In this document: one piece after another, positions 57,469-64,000 of the stretch
Numbering within the stretch: position 1 is the stretch's first letter
Layout: every line of letters starts with the position of its first letter
DNA from: Ampullaceana balthica
Lineage: Eukaryota > Mollusca > Gastropoda > Lymnaeidae
DNA: 64,000 nucleotides
Assembly (NCBI GenBank): GCA_944989445.1
Contig: CALYLW010000060.1
Span: 500,459-564,458 of the forward strand
Reading direction: 5' to 3'
Position numbers and translations under genes: made by a program
The notes under the pieces: generated by a model
Seen by the model: only the letters and a program-made list of their open reading frames with translations
What the model was told of the DNA's origin: nothing
The model's database searches: none

Positions 57469-58232
57469 GGTGTTTGGACATTTCGACCCCTGACGATTTG
57501 ACCCCGACCGGTTCGACCCTGCCTATTCGACCATAGGACGTTTCGACCACGGTCTGTTCGACCAAGGACAATTCGACCATAGGACGTTTCGACCCCGGTC
57601 TGTATGACCACGGACAGTTCGACCACAGGACGTTTCGACCGCATGGCGTTTCGAACCCGGACGTTTCGACCCATGGATGTTTCGACCACTGGCGAAATAA
57701 AAAAAAATGTAGAATAAATATTGAAAAATATAGCAATTTAAAACATAAGTTATAGTTTAATATATATATAGTGTGCCGGCGAGAGATATGCGAAAGATTA
57801 ATAAGGGAGTGGGGTCAGAGAGAATGTAGGTACCTTTATAAAGGACTATATGACCACACTGCCTTTTTAATTGTCTGATTACATCGGATCGGGGTGGGGG
57901 TAAAGTTGAAAGTTGGATAGCCTTGGGAGGACTTTCTACATCAGAGGAAAGGCGCATTTATCACAGTCTTGAATTCAAATTGAATGTTGAATGGTTGTCA
58001 GTTTATATACTTATTTTAATCGTCCCATCATAAATTAAACGTTAAAACTAGCTATTTCAGCTATTTCAGACTGATTTAATTTTAATAGATAATAATATTA
58101 AATTATATTTATTTTTCTACCAAAAATAAATTTTAAAATAAATAAAGTAAAATTAAAAATAAATAAAACATTTTTACGATGTAGAAACAAAATGGTCGAA
58201 ACGTCCGGGGTCGAAACGTCATGGATTCTCCT
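57469..58232. mobile_element. Inverted-repeat element with GACGTTTCGACC minisatellite
   Basis: The left ~215 bp consist of about 12 diverged ~19-bp units around GGACGTTTCGACCNCGG. The right end (58193-58228) has the same motif inverted (GGTCGAAACGTC-CGGGGTCGAAACGTC). The middle is AT-rich. Unit A runs straight across near 42258-42275 (cctctaatgtacctttaggaa), so the whole block is an insertion of unit B. The class is not determined, and the exact target duplication is unclear (ccattaggg / cctttagga). Confidence 0.7.
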
Positions 58233-58345
58233 TTAGGAACGTGTTTCAGCTACTGAATGTCCTTGGCATTAAAGAGCAGCTCATGTAGTGTGTTGTTGTT
58301 GATATGAGCCAAGCCTGCTTGTCCTGGCCTCGGTGTTGTCTAGAG

Positions 58346-58672
58346 CTGTGCTTCTCAAAGTTCCTAGAAGTGATGTTAATCAATTGGTGTAATTGAAAAC
58401 TGGTGATGGTCCGTGGGCCATCCACCACCGGTCCGCCGAAGATATCAAGAAAGGATATAAAAAATATAATTTTAATCCTTCATTTGCAACCATTAATACT
58501 AACCCTAAAGAATATGTCAAATTTTCGGTATTAGGCTCATAAAATGAAACAAATAAAATAAAATAAATGACATGTCACTACCACGTCAGTACAGGGAAAA
58601 TAATGCATCGGTCCCTGCTGCAATGGACAAATTCCTGCCGGTCTGCCACACTAAAAAGTTTGAGAAGCACTG
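58346..58672. mobile_element. hAT-like MITE, 327 bp, with 8-bp target duplication and a captured patch
   Basis: Ends CTGTGCTTCTCAAAG and GTTTGAGAAGCACTG, flanked by GTCTAGAG at 58338-58345 and 58673-58680. Same family as 19041-19325. Relative to that copy it has an extra 37 bp (58365-58401) identical to 57136-57172. Empty site in unit A at 42372. Confidence 0.93.
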
Positions 58673-59344
58673 GTCTAGAGAGTCTAGGGGACAGTAAGTT
58701 GACTGACTATTTAATGCTGAAGATGTTGACCAGCTCATATTTTTAGTTTGATTTACACGAATAGACAATCGACGGGATTGATGAAGTGCGGACAATCAGT
58801 GTTTATATCACATGGAAGTATACGCAAAAATACGTCATTGTACTCATACAAACTCATGTAATCACATACTGTCTGTTGAAACAAATTTATGCATCAAGCA
58901 AAGTTTTCGTATACCATAAAAAGGGAATTTTTGAGATGCCAAACAGCGGTCTGAAATCAAAGCTGTCTAGGAAAATGAGTCTCTCTCTAAAATAACGAAT
59001 TGTTGTCTAGGATAACAAAAAAAATTGTCTGAAATAACAAAAGATGCCTAAAATAACAAAATGCTTGCTGAATGAGAAAACAAATTGCTAAGAGACCAAA
59101 TTTCTGACATAACTAAATGTTACCTTTAATAACAAAAATACATTTTAAAATACCCCTTTAAATGAATGATAAAGTATTGCAGTTTGTCAACATATTACAA
59201 GGGTCAGATTTGTAGTTTTTAATTAACGTCATCCATGGCAGTTAAACACAAATCACGGGAATGATTTCAATTTTAATTGCAACTAATTATGGTTAGTATT
59301 ATGTCAGTGACGTCGAGACTCTCAAGAAAACAAGTAGATTAAAG

Positions 59345-60210
59345 AATGAGAATTTAACTATTAAATAAACAACCGGTAAAGACAAATTTTTTGACTATAA
59401 ATCCCTTATATTTGAGACATAACTGAAATTATTGAGTATGTTCAATATAATACGCGCCGCGCGACACACTAGCCTAAACATTTACACGCTGCATTGAGAT
59501 ACATAGAGAAAAGCAAAAACATAATGTATGTCATTAAAGTACATTCGATCATTATGAAATTTGACAAAATGCATTGTTGGGTAACAAATTTCAGCTCGAT
59601 AGGATCACGGAAAGTGGGTAATTTTTAAATCCCTTATATTAACTTCGAAATCTTGTTTACTTTTGTTTTTCCACAGGACCACGACAGACAGACAAGACAG
59701 TGAAGTAAATATAAGGGTTTTAATGAAACAAGCCGTAAAAAAACCAATTTTTTGACCATAAATATATATGAGACATAATTTAAAGTATTTATTAAGTTCA
59801 ATATAATACGCACCGCGCGACAGACTAGCATAAACATTTAGAGATCGGGAAAATCTTATAAAAGTATGTTCAATATAATACGCACCACACCGCGAGACAA
59901 GAAAAAAATTAAATAAAGTATGTTCAACATAATACGCACCGCACGACAGTCGAGCACAAACATTTACCGGCTACATAGAGATACATATAGATAATCTAAA
60001 AATTCATTAATTTAATTACGATTTACGATACATTCGATCGATCTGCAATTTTGACAGAAAGCATTGTTAGGTGACAAAAGTCTATGTGCAAAATTTCAGT
60101 TCGATAGGATCACGGGAAGTGGGTCATCTTTGACTTTTATTTTTCCACCGGACCACGACAAACAGACAGAAAGAGGGACAAGACTTTTAAGTTAATATAA
60201 GGATAAAAAA
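59345..60210 (+). repeat. Cluster of family A repeats, several partial copies
   Basis: A copy from about 59360 to 59640, a short tail at 59640-59722, and a copy from 59724 to 60205. The block TGTTCAATATAATACGCACC-GCGCGACA recurs near 59435, 59797, 59867 and 59930. Right ends of one copy abut left ends of the next (ataagggttttaatgaaacaagcc), as at 38476-38479. Confidence 0.7.
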
Positions 60211-60241
60211 AATTGGATCACTGAATGGATAATGGGGACCA

Positions 60242-60392
60242 AAGTTCCCTTTATTTCAGCGACGCCGCGCAGGAGTTTAAAGTTACCACACAGCAATATA
60301 AGTGTTTGTGCGTTTTATAATTTTGCACAAATGTGGATGAACACAAGTTTCTTATTTTGCACACGGACCAACGAACCTTAGATGGAACATTG
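60242..60392. mobile_element. Family D MITE, 151 bp, with 10-bp target duplication
   Basis: The interior (gacgccgcgcaggagtttaa, tttgcacacggaccaacgaacctta) matches family D. The direct repeat ATGGGGACCA at 60232-60241 and 60393-60402 is a perfect 10-bp target duplication. Duplications of 9-11 bp are typical of Mutator-like elements; that assignment is inference. Confidence 0.75.
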
Positions 60393-60445
60393 ATGGGGAC
60401 CACTAATAGAAAAATAGGAGACGCACAAACTGAAATCATGGTACC

Positions 60446-61044
60446 CTATGGCAGATTAAGGGGGGGGGCTGAACGGGCTACAGCCAGGGGCTACCAAATT
60501 TAGTATAATTCATAATAAAGGTAGACAAATGTTTTTGGATGAATCCCTAAAAATATCATAAATTAAATTAATTAATAAAATCGTATCTATTAATCTGATC
60601 TCTATTCGGACCCGGTAGCCTCAGTATCGAAAAACTTGATTCGATTGGCTCAATAAGAGAACATATTAATGAATACTATTTATATCTTTTCAATTTTATT
60701 CAAACATCAGGCTCTTGTGGTCTTGAGGCAACGTGTTGTCTTGTGGCGCAAGCGGTAGTGGTTTCTAGTCCCGGCGGGGGCGCATGTCTTTTTTCATTTG
60801 TCTTTTTTTTTAAATTATCTTTTTACTCTCAATTTTAGTTTCCAGGCAAACAGTTATTTATTTGTGTTCGGTTTTTTTATGAATCTGATCCCGGATTACA
60901 GACACATTAGGAACAAGGAACCAATGGACTATCTAGTCTTCTATTAGCTGCTAGCAATCATTTTACAGGGCAACAGGGACGCTGTAGATAGGGCCCCAGT
61001 TTGAATTGCAGCCAGGGGCCCCGTGCAGTCTTAATCCGCCCCTG
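60446..61044. mobile_element. hAT-like MITE, 599 bp, with 8-bp target duplication
   Basis: Ends CTATGGCAGATTAAG and CTTAATCCGCCCCTG are inverted with a few mismatches. ATGGTACC lies directly on both sides (60438-60445 and 61045-61052). The interior has a possible tRNA-like box region at 60735-60775 (gtggcgcaagcggtagtgg) but no coding frame. Confidence 0.8.
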
Positions 61045-61059
61045 ATGGTACCGCTATTT

Positions 61060-62600
61060 TGAAACAATGAGCTGCCAGTAGGTTACATATAATTTCAGAA
61101 CTTCAGCATGGTAGTCTTATATTATCTAATTCCTTTTTATTTTATTCTTGTTAATTGTATTTTGTAATAAATTCGTTATAAAGACTTCAAAACAAAAAAT
61201 CACAACAAATATTCTTTATTTATTGTCATGTCTTTGACATCCCAAGATTTTTGGATTACGGATCAGAAGAATTTCCTTCTATTATTTACAAAGCACCGTA
61301 GATTCTTGTCTGTTCCTCCAACTTAAGAAGCTTAACAACATTAAAAACTTCACCAGAATGTCAGTATTTGTTGGTGTGTCTTGTTTACCTATTGTCTATT
61401 GAAGAAGGGTTCCAGCCATGGCATTTATTCTCATGATATTTTCCATCCTTTTTATTAGAAACATCAAGAAACTTTCTTGCACCTGTACATTTTCTATCAG
61501 CTCGTCTTTGAAACAGATTAACTATATTCCCCAACCCCCCCTAACCTGGCATCAATATTTTTATAAATATTATATAGCTCAATAAAAACATATCCACTTT
61601 AACCTGAACAAAGGTCATGCATTAACTGTAAAGGAATGGATGTTGTGATTAACGGGTAGACTAATGATAAGGCTAACAAACAAACAAAAATAGAAAAGAA
61701 GAAGAAAAATATGTGGGATATTGCTAGAATAATGGGATGGCATGGTACGTTCTTCCGGTAACAACTGTTGAGTTGTATATTGGTGCAAGTCTGTGTGTGT
61801 GTGGGTTGGGGTATGTGGGCGCGTGTGTGTTTTGGTTATTTCTATGTCTGCTAATGTAGAATCTCTAACAAGACTCCCAGTATTTATCTTCTTAAGCTTA
61901 AACCCTTCATATATGTTTGAAATTACGGCTTGACACGGTTTTAGCATCTTAAAAGTGTGTCTTCCGTATAAAAAAATACATTGCACACTGGTATGATTTT
62001 TTGATAAATAAGTCAACTTTACGCAGGCAAATTACAACATTAAATTTCCCTACAATTAAATTTATAAATCGAAAACTCACACGGATCGGCATTTGATGCA
62101 TTAAGCCAGTGATTGGTAAAGAAAACAATGCCAATGTTTGTAAGGTTGAAGATATATTTACCTAATGTGCTTAAATAAAATAAGTGAATTTTTTTCTGGA
62201 ACGATTGCACCATAAACTGCCCCAAAAGTATAGATGGATTGAACAAAAAAAAGTTGGTACTGTTAAAGACGAAAATGGATTATATATATAGGTGTTTTAT
62301 GCACGGGCGTAAGAAGGAAGCTAATAAGTTGAACAGTTATTTTTAAATTGAGTGGCCACCTTCTGATCTTTTAAAAGTACTTTTCATTGGTAGGGGCAGG
62401 AGTCAATAATATCGTCAAACCCTGGATGGCATAAACACTGTAGCTTAGCAATTGTTTATATGCTTTTTGCATAACTTAAACTAAAGCAGGAGGGTAAATG
62501 TTAAGCCAAAACCCTGCGATTTTAAGTGTTTCTTTAAAATAAATAAACCCCATTCACATCTTACTTAAGCATCATTATTCACATAAACAATATCTGGCTC
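61060..62600. other. DNA at and beyond the right edge of unit B
   Basis: Up to about 61505 it matches unit A (45530-45700). Beyond this it is AT-rich with a short (GT)n tract at 61790-61830 and no supported gene. Confidence 0.45.
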
Positions 62601-62604
62601 ATAA

Positions 62605-63040
62605 TAAAACCCCGTAAAAATCAAGTTTTTGACTATAAATCCCTTATATATGAGACAGAACTTAAAATATTGATTATGTTCTAACGCGACAAACATTTAC
62701 AGCCTGAAACTGAGTGAATTTCCACATGGTTAAAACACGAAATGTGGTCACCGATGGCTGGCGTGAAGTCAATTGACCCGTAAAATGTAAACAATAGCGA
62801 CCGCTACATATAGTTTATATAGATAAACTAAAAATTCATTAATTAATTATGGTACGTTCGAGCGATCCGAAATTTTGATACGATGCATTGTTAGGTGACA
62901 CGAGCCTATGTGTCAAATTTCAGCTCTTTGGCATCACGGGAAGTGGGTTATTTTTTACTTTTGTTTTTCCGCCCGCCCGACGACGAACGACAGACAGAGA
63001 GAGACGTCGGTGAAGTTAATATAAGGGATTTTTAAAATAA
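62605..63040 (+). repeat. Family A repeat, full length, low divergence
   Basis: Clean copy from 'cgtaaaaatcaagtttttgactataaatcccttatatatgagacag' to 'gacagacagagagagacgtcggtgaagttaatataagggattttt'. It shows the family layout: left terminus, gttcTAACGCGACAAAC block, 'taaactaaaaattcatta' block, 'gatccgaaattttgatacgatgcattg' core, 'acgggaagtgggtt' block, pyrimidine stretch, GACAGAGA stretch, right terminus. Confidence 0.8.
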
Positions 63041-63842
63041 AAATATCCTATTTGTTTAACTAAGGTCATGCTTAGACTGGAAATAACAAGAATGTTTTGG
63101 AGAGCTTTTCCAATGATAAAAGTAATCCTAAGAACAGGTACTTAAGCACTAACGAATGATGAAACATTCGTTTTAAAAAGAAAATTGTTAGATTTCTAGA
63201 ACAATGTGGTGGCATGGCATCCGCTTCAGATAAAAACTGTACTGTTCTTCAATGTGTAAATATATTTAGTGTTAAGAAATATCACGGGTGATACGACTTA
63301 TATAAAGCATCTAGCATCAAAAAGTGCGTGTTCTGTCGAAAAAACACACTAACAACATCTCATATTCTGACAAGCTGTTATGATTTTATTAGAGCAATAT
63401 TATAGAACAAGAATAAAGTTTTTTTAAAAGACTATTTCAAAGGCAGATCATGTGGTGCACTAAATGGCGGTTTCCGTTTTAAACAGTATAAATTTTCTTC
63501 AAAAAAGTGTGTGATAATTTTAACCATTCTCATTTAAAATCAAATGCATGCATAGAAATGTTATATATTAAGACCTTGATAAATATGACAATTTATAAGC
63601 TGGAAAAAAAGAATAAAAAGCTTATATATAAATACAAAGAAAAATAATCCGTTTATTTCAGGGGAACAAGGATCAGCCAATTTAGTGCATTGTTACTACT
63701 AGAAGAAAAGAGCGGGGCTGTAAGCCATTTTAAATGACATAATAATTTATTAGAAGATGAATCTCTCATCATTTCTTTATAAAAGCAAACTTGTTTTTAT
63801 GTTATTATTCATGTGAAAAGAAAATGTCTCTTATAAACTAAT
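63041..63842. other. AT-rich intergenic DNA without recognised features
   Basis: No open frame, array or terminus recognised. Confidence 0.45.
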
Positions 63843-64000
63843 AAGGGGCCGTCCATAAAGTACGTCACGCTATTTTTGACCATTTTAACTCCCCCCTCCC
63901 CTTGTCACAAGCTGTCACAAATCTCAGCTAAAGTGCGTCACACTTTAGAACAAAAATTATTTTTTTTATTAACAAAATAATTGAAATTAAGTATAAAACA
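63843..64000 (+). repeat. Dispersed repeat with GGGGCCGTCCATAAA terminus, cut by the window edge
   Basis: Starts AAGGGGCCGTCCATAAAGTA, then cgtcacgc, C-rich 'ctcccccctcccct' and 'gtcacaagctgtcacaaa'. The reverse-oriented relative is at 46900-47042. Confidence 0.55.

Noticed and set aside
60735..60775. Possible tRNA gene (box A/B-like sequence)
   Set aside because: No cloverleaf could be drawn; the B-box match is poor and it lies inside an hAT MITE.

Overview
The window looks like AT-rich, intron-bearing, repeat-laden animal nuclear DNA. The only host genes I can support are eight dermatopontin-family genes in a head-to-tail tandem cluster, all on the + strand. Dermatopontins are secreted, disulfide-rich extracellular matrix proteins; in pulmonate snails a dermatopontin is a major shell-matrix protein. 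With the LINE, Helitron, hAT and microsatellite content, this suggests a gastropod mollusc, probably a heterobranch/pulmonate. Species is not determinable from the sequence alone.

Layout: 1-5.8 kb holds a ~165-bp satellite, a LINE remnant and a nest of Helitron-like elements, one with complete termini. Genes: DPT1 (5862-6425, uninterrupted CDS), DPT2 (16437-17012, uninterrupted CDS), DPT3 (21255-22365, two exons), DPT4 (26779-28073, two exons), DPT5 (32933-34243, frameshifted), DPT6 (40373-41206), DPT7 (49879-51021) and DPT8 (55852-56662). DPT3 to DPT8 share one phase-1 intron at a conserved TG/G position; DPT1 and DPT2 lack it. In all eight, a splice-acceptor-like sequence lies 5-20 nt before the chosen ATG, so an untranslated first exon probably lies upstream; I could not place these exons.

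From about 31.2 kb the cluster is a tandem segmental duplication of a roughly 14.5-kb unit. Unit A (about 31.2-45.7 kb; DPT5 and DPT6) and unit B (about 47.0-61.5 kb; DPT7 and DPT8) align over coding and non-coding DNA. Since duplication each has gained its own transposons, and the other unit keeps the empty target site: an hAT, a Tc1/mariner-like MITE, a LINE and others in A; two hAT MITEs, a Tigger/pogo-like element, a LINE tail and other repeats in B.

The most unusual signal is at the exon-1/intron boundary. In DPT4 the intron carries a 27-bp minisatellite whose unit is a copy of the last 27 bp of exon 1. In DPT5 and DPT7 the intron opens with a 14-bp minisatellite whose unit is the 5' splice site itself. 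Elsewhere there is a 35-bp minisatellite with an 805-bp higher-order duplication (11.6-13.4 kb), an inverted LINE pair, a dispersed repeat whose 3' tail seeds GA microsatellites, and a MITE containing a 37-bp patch copied from the 3' flank of DPT8.

The genes probably supply a set of related secreted matrix proteins. I see no other conserved host gene, tRNA, rRNA or CRISPR array.
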